5,542 bases of DNA from Alphaproteobacteria bacterium (GTDB lineage: Bacteria > Pseudomonadota > Alphaproteobacteria > Micropepsales > Micropepsaceae): assembly GCA_947373775.1 (NCBI GenBank), contig CANBZE010000156.1, positions 1 through 5,542 of the forward strand. Direction: 5' to 3'. The notes beneath the pieces were generated by a model. The model saw nothing but the letters and a program-made list of their open reading frames with translations, was not told where the DNA came from and searched no databases. This document shows, one piece after another, positions 1-5,542 of the stretch. A program made the position numbers and the translations under genes. Position 1 is the stretch's first letter. Every line of letters starts with the position of its first letter.

Positions 1-3000
1 TGCCTCACCGTCTGAAAGCGTAATGCCCGAACCGGATCCCGTCGCGGTGACAGACAGATCGCCGGACAAGTCCATATCCCCCAGGATGGTCTGGTGGTTG
101 TTCGTCAGCTGGATGGGAAAATCGTTGCTGTTGCCATTGTAAAGCCGGATGGTTCCATTGATGACATTGTCGGGATGGGCCAGATAGATGTTGTTGCCCT
201 GGGTGGACACCGTCAGATCACCGCCCACGCTGATCGGAAGATAGTTGGTGGTGTCGTTGCCGTTTCCGCCTCCCGATATACCTTCGGACACATCGCCAAC
301 GGCGGTGACAAACATCTCATTCGCCACCAGGATCGCACCGTTCGGATTGGCGTCGTCCCGGATCGAAAGGTCGCCATCCACATTCACCGTCAGGTTGCCG
401 CCGATGTCGCTGTCGCCCAGGGTGGTGAGCTGCCCGCTGACATTGACGAAGGTGACGTCGCCGCCGCTATCGGTGCTGAACCGCGCCGTGCCCGTGACGA
501 TATTGCCGGGGTCGCTGCCCCCGTCGCCGACATCGTCCAGAAAGATGCCGTTGCCCGCGCCGGTGGTGGTGAGAGTGAGATCATTGACATTGATGCCGTG
601 GGATTGGCGGATCGATCCCGCCGCTGCGAGATGGAAGCTCGCGGTCGCAGGGTCCTGCGCATTGGGCGCGGTCAGGTCAATGCTGGTGCCCTGGGGACCG
701 GGGTCAAAGGACACATCCGACGCCGCGGTGAGCCAGACGTCGCCATCATGGGTGCCCGCGGACAGCGAAATGACGCTCTGTGCCGTGGAGCCGCCCAGGT
801 TCAGGGGTTGCGCCTGGGTGCCGATGCCGCCGCTGATGCCATTGGGACCTTCGTTGACATTCAGACGCACGTTGCCGGCATACAGGGTGCCCGCGCCGCC
901 GATGAAATTGGTGTCGTTGGTCAGGTTGGACGCAGAGCCGATGCCGCCGACATCGGGGTCATTGGCCAGCAGGGTGATGGTGCCGGGTTCCCCCGAAAAC
1001 GCGTTGTCGGCGGTGATGTCCGCGTCCACCATGATCGAGCCCGCCGCATGCAGGAACACGTCGTTCTCGCCGGTGGTGATGGCGCTGTTGACATGGATGT
1101 CGCCCAGCGCCTCCAGGGAGAAGAAGCCGCCGCTCTGGAGCGGGTTGCCGCCGGTCAGGTCCACGCCGGCGCCGCCGATATTGGCCGCCGAATAGGAAAA
1201 CAGGGAGGCGCTCCCCCCGTTGCTGGTGACCGACAGGGTGATCGGGCCATTGTTGTAGCCGATGATCGGAAGCGCCGTGTCGCTGTTGCCGATATCACCC
1301 GTGTCGCTGGCCAGGATCAGCGAAGAGGCTGTGAGGAAGCCGCCGTTGTCATACAGGATGCCGCCGCCCGCCGCGAGATTGACAGTGCCGCTCGAGACAA
1401 TGCCGAATTCGTCCATTGTTGAGTCGTCCAGAATGATCTGGTGCTGGTTGGTCAGCCGGATGTCCACATCGCCGACCGGAATGGGATTGGTCTCGACGTC
1501 TTCGCCGCCATTGACCGCGCCCAGGGACAGGTCCGTGTTGTTGTAAAAACTGACCTTCTTGCCCTGGGCAACGAAGAAGTCCGCGAACGAGACGGCGTTG
1601 CGCGGCGACGATCCGCCGGCGGGATCGGTCAGGTCGATGCCGCTGCTGGCGCCCGTGCCGGTCGCGGTCGCGGTCAGATAGTTGGCGGAAATCGGGATGT
1701 TGAAACTTGTGTTCTGGGTGATCGCCTTGGCGCTCAGGATCGCGGAACCCGTGACGCCCACCGAACCGCCATTGGGATCGGCCAGCTGCAGTATCAGGTT
1801 CGGGGCAATGACGGTCAGGTTGCCGCCCACGGACGTATTGCCCAGCACCAGGGACGTCAGGATGGCGTTGCCCGTCGTAAAATTGGTATCGAGCGTGGAG
1901 GTGAAACGGGCAACCCCCTGAACCTTGTTGCTGGTGTTCTGCAGATCAATACCACTCTGGGCCGACGCGGTCAGGTCATTGGTGCTGATGCTGGCGGTCT
2001 GGCCGATCGAATCCGCGGAAAGAGTGGTATTGCCGCTAACGGTCAGCGCGCTGAGAATCGTCAGGGGCTGATAGGTGGTTGTCGGCGTGGGGCTGAAGGG
2101 CGGGCCGAAAGCCGCGGCGGTGACGGTGAAGTCGCCGACAATGGACGTGCTTCCCAGGGTGGTGCCCGAACTGAGCGTATTGCCATAACTGACATTCGCC
2201 CCGGTCGTGGTGAAGCCGGCTATGCCAATGATCTGATTGCCGATGTCGCCGAACGGCGGATTGCCGATGTCGTCCAGCGCAATATCGGCGCTGCCGGTGG
2301 TGGAAATCGCAAGGTCGGTCGCCGTAATGCCCCAGGCCTGGTTGACCGGTTTGGAGCTCGTCAGCGTGAAGGATCCAATCGTGCCCGAGCCGGCAATGGT
2401 GCCCGCCGTGGCACTCGTCAGATTGACACCCTGATGATTGCCGATGCCGGGCGCAGCAACCGTGCCGGTGTTGTAGATCAACACCTGGGTGGCCGCGATG
2501 CCGGCTGCCGTAGCGATATAGGCATCCGCGCCCAACGCCTGAACGCCGAGAGCGAGTTGGCCGGTCTGGGCGTCACTGATCATGATCGGCGACCCGGAAT
2601 CACCTATGCTGCCGGTTGCGCCCAGGCTTAGCTGTATGAGTGACGCCGACAGCACGCCCGAGCCGGAGATGGTGGCGCCGCTGTGTGTGCCGCCCGTGGC
2701 ATTGGGATTGCCGGCATAGAGGGCAACCGTGCCGCCGGTATTCTGCAGTCCGGCACTCAGGATGATGGAGCGCCCCGCCTCCAGATACAGCGTGTTGCTG
2801 GAAGCGGCCGATACCGCGCTGGTGACAGTGATGTCGCTATTCGCCTGGAGCGTAACATTGCCGCTGCCCAGTGCCGCCACAATCGCACTCGGAGCGATCA
2901 CGATATCGCCGGTGGTGCCGAAGGTCGTGTCGGTGCAGCCCGAACCGCCCAAGGTCGTGCAACCGCCCGAACTGTTGATATCGATATTGTCCGGATCGAG

Positions 3001-4269
3001 CAGCCAGTTGCCGGCAAAGCCCATCGCAGCAGACGTATCGACTGTCGCATTCGCCGCCACACCCAGATAATGACCGGAAGTTTCCACCTGCCCGCCATGG
3101 CCGCTCGCGGCGGCGCCGCGCGCGCTGATGGCACCAGCGAACTTCGTCGTGCCATCGGACCAGACCGCGACCTTGCCGCCATTGCCGCGTGAAATGGCGT
3201 CGGCCTTGATCGTTGCCTTGTCGACGGTGACGGTCTGGGCGTGTTGCTCGCTGCCCTTGCCCTGGAAGTTGCCGCCGACCAGCACGGTGCCGCCGCCGGC
3301 ATCGCCCGACACGTCCACCTTTGCGCCATCCGTGATGGCGATATCCTTGCCCAGCACATTGACGGTGCCGCCGGTCTCGCCCGCGCCCTTGCCGGATGCG
3401 TCCAAGGTGCCGGAGTTGGAAACACCGCCCCCATCGGCTTCCAGGATGATCTCGCCATTCTCCTCGCGCACCGAGGTGGCTTCGACCATGCCGGTATTGT
3501 TGATCACCGCGTCCTGCACGCCGGCCGCGGCGCGCGCGGTCAGCAGGATCTGGCCGCCCGGCGCGCTGATCTTGCCGGTGTTGGTGACCTTGCCGCCGGT
3601 GGAATTGGCGCCCACCGCATAGGACAGAAGATGGTCCCCGTTGAAATCGACCGTGAAGGTATCGGTGCCGCCCAGCACGACATGGCCGGCACTGGCCTGG
3701 ATCAATCCGCTGTTGGTGACGGTGGGCGCCGACAGCACCACCGAGCCGCCGCTGGACGCGGTGATCGAGCCTTTGTTGATGATGGAATTCTTGCCGCCGG
3801 TGAAGTCGTAGCGGCCTTCGAGAAAATTGTTGTTGGCGATGTCCGATGTGGTGGCCAGCAACCCGCCGACATTGATGCGGGCATTGTTGCCGAACAGCAC
3901 GCCGTTGGGATTGAGCAGCCAGACCTGGCCATTGGCGCGCACCGCGCCTTCGATGTTGGAGATGTTCGCGCCGGTGACGCGGTTGAGCGTGATGGACGCA
4001 GCATTGGGCTGGTTGAACTGAACCGACGCGCCGACGCCGACCGAAAAGTCCTGCCAGTTGATAATGGCCTTGCTGGTGGACTGGTTGATCAGGGTGGTGG
4101 CGCCGGCGGTCGAAACCTGCGCCTGGCCGGCGACCACCGATGCGCCCACGGGCTGAGCCAGGGCCCGGCCCACGCCCATTACCAGAAATGGAATTATACT
4201 AACAGTTCCAAGCGCTTGACCGCGTATACGCCGCCAATGAGCCTGCCTGTTACGGTTCCGATTACCCAC
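1..4269 (-). CDS. Filamentous haemagglutinin-type TPS exoprotein (TpsA adhesin), C-terminus beyond window
   Basis: This is a large secreted beta-helix protein of the FhaB/TpsA class, expected to cross the inner membrane by Sec and the outer membrane through a TpsB (FhaC-like) pore. The frame is open for 1423 codons and leaves the window without a stop. Residues 1-38 look like a signal peptide: an Arg-rich n-region (R4, R6, R8, R13, R14, R16), a hydrophobic core TVSIIPFLVMG and an ALA|Q cleavage site. The TPS/haemagglutination-activity domain follows, with INWQDFSVG near residues 70-77 and the hallmark NPNG at 120-123 in LLNPNGVLFG. A second conserved block, GGKVAVWSDGT, starts at 364, and WLLDPDNIDI lies at 422-431. 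The remainder is low-complexity Gly/Asn/Thr/Ser/Asp beta-strand sequence with degenerate repeats of about 60-70 residues. GTG at 4269 was chosen because AAGGGA sits 8 nt upstream and it gives a complete signal peptide. TTG at 4353 is the only clearly longer option noted; the frame is closed upstream by TAG at 4360-4362. ATG at 4179 would cut the signal peptide. No TpsB partner is visible. The family call is firm; the ligand and exact role are unknown. Confidence 0.93.
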   Translation of the reverse strand, partial: MGNRNRNRQAHWRRIRGQALGTVSIIPFLVMGVGRALAQPVGASVVAGQAQVSTAGATTLINQSTSKAIINWQDFSVGVGASVQFNQPNAASITLNRVTGANISNIEGAVRANGQVWLLNPNGVLFGNNARINVGGLLATTSDIANNNFLEGRYDFTGGKNSIINKGSITASSGGSVVLSAPTVTNSGLIQASAGHVVLGGTDTFTVDFNGDHLLSYAVGANSTGGKVTNTGKISAPGGQILLTARAAAGVQDAVINNTGMVEATSVREENGEIILEADGGGVSNSGTLDASGKGAGETGGTVNVLGKDIAITDGAKVDVSGDAGGGTVLVGGNFQGKGSEQHAQTVTVDKATIKADAISRGNGGKVAVWSDGTTKFAGAISARGAAASGHGGQVETSGHYLGVAANATVDTSAAMGFAGNWLLDPDNIDINSSGGCTTLGGSGCTDTTFGTTGDIVIAPSAIVAALGSGNVTLQANSDITVTSAVSAASSNTLYLEAGRSIILSAGLQNTGGTVALYAGNPNATGGTHSGATISGSGVLSASLIQLSLGATGSIGDSGSPIMISDAQTGQLALGVQALGADAYIATAAGIAATQVLIYNTGTVAAPGIGNHQGVNLTSATAGTIAGSGTIGSFTLTSSKPVNQAWGITATDLAISTTGSADIALDDIGNPPFGDIGNQIIGIAGFTTTGANVSYGNTLSSGTTLGSTSIVGDFTVTAAAFGPPFSPTPTTTYQPLTILSALTVSGNTTLSADSIGQTASISTNDLTASAQSGIDLQNTSNKVQGVARFTSTLDTNFTTGNAILTSLVLGNTSVGGNLTVIAPNLILQLADPNGGSVGVTGSAILSAKAITQNTSFNIPISANYLTATATGTGASSGIDLTDPAGGSSPRNAVSFADFFVAQGKKVSFYNNTDLSLGAVNGGEDVETNPIPVGDVDIRLTNQHQIILDDSTMDEFGIVSSGTVNLAAGGGILYDNGGFLTASSLILASDTGDIGNSDTALPIIGYNNGPITLSVTSNGGSASLFSYSAANIGGAGVDLTGGNPLQSGGFFSLEALGDIHVNSAITTGENDVFLHAAGSIMVDADITADNAFSGEPGTITLLANDPDVGGIGSASNLTNDTNFIGGAGTLYAGNVRLNVNEGPNGISGGIGTQAQPLNLGGSTAQSVISLSAGTHDGDVWLTAASDVSFDPGPQGTSIDLTAPNAQDPATASFHLAAAGSIRQSHGINVNDLTLTTTGAGNGIFLDDVGDGGSDPGNIVTGTARFSTDSGGDVTFVNVSGQLTTLGDSDIGGNLTVNVDGDLSIRDDANPNGAILVANEMFVTAVGDVSEGISGGGNGNDTTNYLPISVGGDLTVSTQGNNIYLAHPDNVINGTIRLYNGNSNDFPIQLTNNHQTILGDMDLSGDLSVTATGSGSGITLSDGEA
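37..2313 (-). repeat. Degenerate protein-level repeats of about 60-70 residues in the adhesin passenger
   Basis: At least four diverged copies share one outline: an LT-x-S/T-TG start, a short I-x-L-D/x-D element, a G-x-A-x-F strand, and a closing T-L-G-x-x-S-x-G-G-N-L-T-V strand. The copies lie at about 2110-2313 (residues 653-720), 1798-1974 (766-824), 370-579 (1231-1300) and 37-216 (1352-1411). A weaker copy begins near 1680. Closing strands read TLGSTSIVGDFTVTA, VLGNTSVGGNLTVIA, TLGDSDIGGNLTVNV and ILGDMDLSGDLSVTA. They are clearly related in protein but not near-identical in DNA, so these are old duplications rather than recent tandem expansion. They are read as successive turns of a beta-helix shaft. 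Confidence 0.6.
3700..4155 (-). other. TPS / haemagglutination-activity domain (approximate bounds)
   Basis: Residues from about 39 to 190 of the exoprotein correspond to the secretion domain recognised by TpsB POTRA domains. Visible landmarks are INWQDFSVGVG, then FNQPNAASITLNRVTG, then the invariant NPNG tetrapeptide (codons 3901-3912) within VWLLNPNGVLFG, then GGLLATTSDI. This order of motifs is typical of the family's N-terminal beta-helix cap. The right-hand (C-terminal) limit is a guess, since the sequence passes smoothly into the passenger beta-helix. Confidence 0.85.
4153..4269 (-). other. Signal peptide of the TPS exoprotein
   Basis: These codons give residues 1-39: an unusually long (about 22-residue), strongly basic n-region containing several Asn-Arg pairs and WRRIRG, then a hydrophobic stretch, then GRALA with predicted cleavage before Gln39. 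Long basic n-regions are common in large TPS and autotransporter proteins, but the sequence lacks the canonical ESPR pattern (MNKxYR..W). Cleavage is inferred from the AxA rule by eye, not from a predictor. If translation began at TTG 4353 the n-region would be 28 residues longer. Confidence 0.7.
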
Positions 4270-4277
4270 TACCCTAG

Positions 4278-4283
4278 TCCCTT
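4278..4283 (-). promoter_or_regulatory. Ribosome binding site deciding the GTG start of the exoprotein
   Basis: On the minus strand this reads AAGGGA, 8 nt before GTG at 4269-4267. It is the best Shine-Dalgarno match near any in-frame start between the upstream stop (4360-4362) and the signal-peptide core, which is why the GTG start was preferred over TTG 4353. Confidence 0.5.
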
Positions 4284-4285
4284 GA

Positions 4286-4300
4286 ACCGGCTCAACCGGT
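4286..4300 (-). promoter_or_regulatory. Short hairpin in the presumed adhesin leader
   Basis: ACCGG and CCGGT arms (5 bp) flank a 5-nt loop, ending 2 nt before the AAGGGA Shine-Dalgarno on the minus-strand transcript. It could influence ribosome access, but the stem is short and no U-tract follows, so it is not a terminator. If the true start is TTG 4353 this would be coding sequence. Confidence 0.3.
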
Positions 4301-4325
4301 CCCGAACTCTTCAGCCCCGCCGCAC

Positions 4326-4353
4326 CTAATACCGGGAGCGGCTTTTCACGCAA
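4326..4353 (-). promoter_or_regulatory. Weak sigma70-like promoter candidate for the exoprotein gene
   Basis: Reading the minus strand, TTGCGT (4353-4348) and TATTAG (4331-4326) are separated by 16 nt. They match three of six -35 and four of six -10 consensus bases. The position is sensible, about 57 nt upstream of the GTG start, but matches of this quality occur by chance, so this is only a candidate. Confidence 0.25.
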
Positions 4354-4363
4354 TGTTCCCTAC

Positions 4364-4375
4364 GATCGTACGATC
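4364..4375. promoter_or_regulatory. Perfect 12-bp palindrome, candidate operator in the divergent intergenic region
   Basis: GATCGTACGATC equals its own reverse complement and contains the direct repeat ACGATC twice (4362-4367 and 4370-4375). It lies between the adhesin and virB1 starts, about 95 nt upstream of the adhesin GTG and 92 nt upstream of the virB1 ATG at 4468. That is a natural site for a dimeric regulator acting on both genes. Protein binding is inferred, and symmetry does not extend past 12 bp. Confidence 0.35.
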
Positions 4376-4467
4376 TGCCTGTATCACTCCGGGACGAAAT
4401 ATTTCCGACAGGGTTAAGGGCTTGGAGCCACAAGGGAACTTTCCGCCCCGGCTGTGGAAAACCCCGC

Positions 4468-5097
4468 ATGGCTGGCGTATCGTTCCTCTCAAAGACGGGG
4501 AATGGGTGGGTTTTGCGTCGCTTTGTTAAGCAAAAACAAGGTCTTATGACTTTGTTGGCCGTTGGGTTGCTGGGGACTTTTGCAGCCCCCTGCATGGCCC
4601 AGGTGATCGACATCCGCCCCGACGGATCGACCGCCACATATAAAGGTGCGGTCATCGCCTCGACCGAGGGGGTTCACCCCCTCTTCCCGGCCACATCCCG
4701 CACCGCAACTCCCGTCACCGCCGCCATCAACAGCAGCGCCGCTCGCCATGCCCTGGCCCAGGAACTGGTCGGGGCCGTGGCCTGGCAGGAATCGCGGATG
4801 CGGCAGGAGGCGGTGTCGCCCAAAGGCGCGCGCGGGGTGATGCAGCTGATGCCGGCCACCGCGGCGGACCTGCGGGTGAACTCCGGCGACATGGCATCGA
4901 ATGTCGATGGCGGCGCCGCATACCTGGCGCGGCTGCTGGAGCGTTTCGACGGCGACATCGTCAAGACCCTGGCCGCCTACAATGCCGGGCCCGAAGCGGT
5001 GGAGCGCTATCACGGCGTGCCGCCCTATCCCGAAACGAAAGCCTATGTCGCCGCCGTGCTGGACCGGCTGGCGGATAGTGATGGAGTGAAGCCATGA
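4468..5097 (+). CDS. virB1: VirB1-like lytic transglycosylase of a type IV secretion system
   Basis: This is a periplasmic SLT-family muramidase that cleaves peptidoglycan to make room for the T4SS channel. With the ATG at 4468 it has 209 residues. A hydrophobic segment (about 27-41) ends in PCMAQ, fitting signal-peptide cleavage near Ala44|Gln45. A linker VIDIRPDGSTATYKG resembles VirB1 proteins of sphingomonad T4SS clusters. The transglycosylase domain shows the catalytic Glu108 in AVAWQESRM, then the ARGVMQLMP motif (121-129) and LAAYNAGP (168-175), ending in PYPETKAYV. The three motifs are in the usual order with no key residue missing. The start is uncertain: ATG 4468 has only a weak upstream GGA, TTG 4513 would give a compact basic n-region (LRRFVKQKQ), and ATG 4546 has AAGG 4 nt upstream but little positive charge before the core. 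The gene overlaps virB2 by 4 nt. The family is certain; the VirB1 role rests on the neighbours. Confidence 0.93.
   Translation: MAGVSFLSKTGNGWVLRRFVKQKQGLMTLLAVGLLGTFAAPCMAQVIDIRPDGSTATYKGAVIASTEGVHPLFPATSRTATPVTAAINSSAARHALAQELVGAVAWQESRMRQEAVSPKGARGVMQLMPATAADLRVNSGDMASNVDGGAAYLARLLERFDGDIVKTLAAYNAGPEAVERYHGVPPYPETKAYVAAVLDRLADSDGVKP
5083..5086 (+). promoter_or_regulatory. Ribosome binding site of virB2 inside the virB1 3' end
   Basis: GGAG lies 7 nt before the ATG at 5094, within the last codons of virB1. With the ATGA overlap of stop and start, this suggests translational coupling of the transglycosylase and the pilin. Confidence 0.6.
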
Positions 5098-5399
5098 AAC
5101 CTTTTCTCGCGCCCGCCATCGCTGCCGCATTCATCCTGCCTGCGCAGGCGCAAGTCGTGACGCAGGATCCCGCCGGCTCCTCGCCATTGGTGGCGGCGCT
5201 GGAATGGGTGCAGGGCACTTTGCTCGGCAATGTCGCCACCGCCGCCGCGGTGATCGCCGTCGCCGTGGTGGGCTTCATGATGCTGACGGGCCGCATCGAA
5301 TGGCGGCGCGGCCTGACAGTGGTGATCGGCTGCTTCATCATCTTCGGCGCGGTGGCGATCGTGTCGGGCATCCGTTCGCTGGCCGGAGGCCTTCACTGA
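5094..5399 (+). CDS. virB2: VirB2/TrbC-family T4SS pilin precursor
   Basis: This is the major pilus subunit of a VirB/P-type T4SS, inserted in the inner membrane before assembly. It has 101 residues, within the usual VirB2 range. A signal peptide covers residues 1-19 (MKPFLAPAIAA...PAQA|Q), and a short periplasmic part follows. Two transmembrane helices come next: about 45-65 (NVATAAAVIAVAVVGFMMLTG) and 74-92 (LTVVIGCFIIFGAVAIVSG). They are joined by the short basic cytoplasmic loop RIEWRRG. This signal-peptide, helix, basic-loop, helix layout is diagnostic of VirB2/TrbC pilins. The start is fixed by the ATGA overlap with virB1 and by GGAG at 5083-5086. The stop is followed after 1 nt by virB3, so the three genes are almost certainly one operon. 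Confidence 0.93.
   Translation: MKPFLAPAIAAAFILPAQAQVVTQDPAGSSPLVAALEWVQGTLLGNVATAAAVIAVAVVGFMMLTGRIEWRRGLTVVIGCFIIFGAVAIVSGIRSLAGGLH
5385..5389 (+). promoter_or_regulatory. Ribosome binding site of virB3
   Basis: GGAGG lies within the virB2 3' end, 11 nt before the ATG at 5401. The core is strong but the spacing is rather long; re-initiation after the virB2 stop, 1 nt upstream of the ATG, may help. Confidence 0.5.
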
Positions 5400-5400
5400 C

Positions 5401-5542
5401 ATGGCGCGGCTGACCTCCGATCCGGTGTTCAGCGCCCTGACGCGGCCGCAAATGATGGGCGGCGTCACTTATGGTTATGCGGTCTTCAATCTGATCGTGA
5501 CGCTTGAGATTTTCCTGCTCACCCGTTCCTTCTGGAGCTTCG
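5401..5542 (+). CDS. virB3: VirB3-like T4SS inner-membrane protein, cut by the right window edge
   Basis: This is a small inner-membrane component that acts with the VirB4 ATPase at the base of the T4SS. Only 47 complete codons are in the window, about half of a typical VirB3 of roughly 90-110 residues. The N-terminal block TSDPVFSALTRPQMMGGV (residues 5-22) matches the VirB3 signature (DPVF..LTRP..M.GV). The hydrophobic segment at about 26-41 (YAVFNLIVTLEIFLLT) fits the first transmembrane helix. The ATG follows the virB2 stop by 1 nt. The order virB1-virB2-virB3 predicts virB4 next, outside the window. Confidence 0.87.
   Translation, partial: MARLTSDPVFSALTRPQMMGGVTYGYAVFNLIVTLEIFLLTRSFWSF

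Larger units (their letters stand above)
4270..4467. other. Divergent intergenic region between the adhesin and the virB operon
   Basis: This 198-bp stretch separates two genes transcribed away from each other and must hold the adhesin promoter and probably the virB promoter. Seen inside are the palindrome at 4364-4375, the hairpin at 4286-4300, the TTGCGT/TATTAG pair on the minus strand, and an AT-richer patch at about 4396-4405 (GAAATATTTC, itself a 10-bp palindrome). No convincing plus-strand -35/-10 pair was found. No tRNA, terminator or riboswitch-like structure was recognised. Confidence 0.6.

Noticed and set aside
2898..4004. Shorter minus-strand frames at 2898-3458 and 3702-4004
   Set aside because: They are in another frame inside the adhesin, are Arg/Ser/Pro-rich with no recognisable motif, and conflict with the NPNG- and WLLDPDN-containing frame.
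4219..4236. Possible Tat signal (WRRIRG) in the adhesin leader
   Set aside because: The residues after the twin arginines do not fit SRRxFLK, and TPS exoproteins are Sec substrates.
4286..4300. Rho-independent terminator
   Set aside because: The stem is only 5 bp with no T-tract on either strand, and the location between divergent genes needs no terminator.
94..4329. Long plus-strand open frames opposite the adhesin (for example 94-1422, 1441-2631, 3241-4329)
   Set aside because: They share the codon register of the minus-strand adhesin and stay open because it rarely uses TTA, CTA and TCA codons. Their translations are Arg/Ala/Gly-rich with no domain, and the minus-strand frame has clear TPS motifs.
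4558..4600. Possible lipobox at FAAPC in VirB1
   Set aside because: The residue before Cys42 is Pro, which does not fit the lipobox rule (Gly, Ala or Ser); a type I cleavage at MAQ is more likely.
4489..5468. Minus-strand frames opposite virB1 and virB2 (for example 4489-5130, 4961-5371, 5043-5468)
   Set aside because: They are antisense to genes with intact catalytic and membrane signatures and show only His/Arg/Ala-rich composition.
1..5542. CRISPR array, insertion sequence, tRNA or attachment site
   Set aside because: No spaced identical repeats, transposase frame with terminal inverted repeats, or cloverleaf-like sequence was seen; the only repeats are degenerate protein-level ones.

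Overview
The window looks like alphaproteobacterial chromosome or plasmid DNA, most likely from Sphingomonadales or a relative. The reasons are high-GC codon use, VirB1/VirB2/VirB3-type proteins resembling the compact virB clusters of that order, and a divergent large filamentous-haemagglutinin-type gene. The lineage call comes from protein style alone and is tentative.

Layout. About 77% of the window (1 to 4269) is one uninterrupted minus-strand reading frame. It encodes the first 1423 residues of a very large secreted protein with an N-terminal two-partner-secretion (TPS) / haemagglutination-activity domain, followed by a long Gly/Asn/Thr/Ser-rich beta-helix passenger. I translated codon by codon from 4269 to 1 and found no stop and no frameshift. 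The gene runs off the left edge, so its C-terminus and stop codon lie outside. A roughly 200-bp divergent intergenic region (4270 to 4467) holds a perfect 12-bp palindrome, a short hairpin just upstream of the adhesin Shine-Dalgarno, and a weak promoter-like sequence. The right part (4468 to 5542) is the start of a plus-strand type IV secretion operon in the order virB1 (lytic transglycosylase), virB2 (pilin), virB3 (inner-membrane subunit, cut by the window edge). Spacing is very tight: a 4-nt ATGA overlap, then a 1-nt gap.

How the genes may work together. The three right-hand genes are the opening of a VirB/P-type T4SS: a muramidase to open the peptidoglycan, the pilus subunit, and the small membrane protein that works with VirB4. 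The divergent adhesin would need a TpsB-type outer-membrane transporter, which is not in the window. A giant cell-surface adhesin sharing an intergenic control region with a T4SS suggests a cell-contact function (adhesion before DNA or effector delivery), but that link is inference from position only. No RNA genes, CRISPR arrays, insertion sequences or attachment sites were seen. Long open frames on the plus strand opposite the adhesin are antisense shadows.
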